A stretch of 64,000 bases of DNA from Nitrospira sp. SG-bin1. GTDB taxonomy: Bacteria > Nitrospirota > Nitrospiria > Nitrospirales > Nitrospiraceae. Of this stretch, positions 63,872 to 64,000 are shown piece after piece. Positions within the stretch are counted from its first letter, which is position 1. The number at the start of each line of letters is the position of its first letter. Below the pieces are notes generated by a model that was given only the letters and a program-made list of their open reading frames with translations, searched no databases and was not told where the DNA came from. The stretch is from the NCBI GenBank assembly GCA_002083365.1, contig LVWS01000013.1, positions 1 through 64,000 of the forward strand. Direction: 5' to 3'. Made by a program: the position numbers and the translations under genes.

Positions 63872-64000
63872 ATGCTCAACCATCGAGAAGGTTCGGAAAA
63901 GTCCGGAGGACGACCACAACGAGCCGAAGAAACCCTGCGCGGCGTGGTCACCGTCGCGTCTCTCCTAGTCACCATCGGGGTGCTGCTGGTGGCGAGCCCG
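63872..64000 (+). CDS. VirB2-like pilin, N-terminal part (cut by window edge)
   Basis: AAGGAG precedes the ATG at 63872. The visible 43 residues are a polar, basic N-tail (REGSEKSGGRPQRAEETL) leading into a hydrophobic helix (GVVTVASLLVTIGVLLVASP). The position next to VirB1 suggests the conjugative pilin VirB2. Confidence 0.6.
   Translation, partial: MLNHREGSEKSGGRPQRAEETLRGVVTVASLLVTIGVLLVASP

Noticed and set aside
1..64000. tRNA or rRNA genes
   Set aside because: I saw no tRNA cloverleaf, CCA-ending pattern or rRNA signature, though a dedicated scan was not possible.

Overview
The window looks like part of a large conjugative or mobilizable plasmid (or plasmid-derived element) from a Nitrospira-like bacterium (Nitrospirota). 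The plasmid reading rests on a replication initiator beside an iteron array, parA and a small partition partner beside a centromere-like repeat, a second parA cut by the left edge, and the start of a type IV secretion cluster (VirB1-like lytic transglycosylase, VirB2-like pilin) at the right edge. The host assignment is inferred from protein style (DUF3943, DUF1207, YHS-glucan phosphorylase, CopA/CopB, DUF2933/DUF2934) without any database search.

Layout. 0-1 kb: edge parA and a BrnT/BrnA toxin-antitoxin pair. 1.1-6 kb: replication and partition module. 6-15.6 kb: a mosaic of mobile-element debris: an intact IS3-family element, a broken DUF3943 gene, a P1B-4-type metal ATPase, MgtC, an IS5-like scrap, a long multiply frameshifted gene, and a tyrosine recombinase cut short by an IS3 end. 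15.6-20.6 kb: chromosomal-type cargo (lgt, a lipoprotein, a solitary flgB, a DUF1207 protein). 20.9-36.3 kb: a heavy-metal efflux island mostly on the minus strand (sigma factor, HMA-DUF4396, two TolC/CzcC-like proteins, CzcB, CzcA, EamA, CDF), interspersed with two families of small exported or membrane proteins. 36.4-47.3 kb: a plus-strand copper island (small secreted and membrane proteins, YHS-glucan phosphorylase fusion, YHS, DUF2933, two multicopper oxidases, CopB). 47.3-51.6 kb: a MerR-type regulator facing a 28-residue ORF with its own terminator, then the mer operon (merA, merF, merP, merT, divergent merR). 51.6-54.5 kb: small exported ORFs, a decayed arsC/ACR3 pair, a YnfA-like protein and a GDCCVxC protein. 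54.6-60.7 kb: DUF2200, DUF72, and a damage-inducible mutagenesis cassette (DnaE2/ImuC, ImuB-like Y-family protein, LexA-like repressor with a perfect operator over its start codon). 60.9-64 kb: two paralogous exported OB-fold-like proteins and the T4SS start.

Together the genes suit life under Cu, Zn/Co/Cd, Hg and As stress: export (RND, CDF, P1B-ATPase), oxidation and sequestration (multicopper oxidases, YHS, Cys/His-rich small proteins), mercury reduction, and SOS mutagenesis. Two things stand out. First, several repeated families of tiny proteins recur through the metal islands: five copies of a two-helix membrane microprotein and three of a Cys-Pro-Cys-His exported protein, plus a MerR-promoter-driven micro-ORF. 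Second, many small genes carry single frameshifts while the large catalytic genes (czcA, copA, merA, dnaE2) are intact. That implies either relaxed selection on accessory genes or residual indel errors in the assembly, and the sequence alone cannot decide between them.
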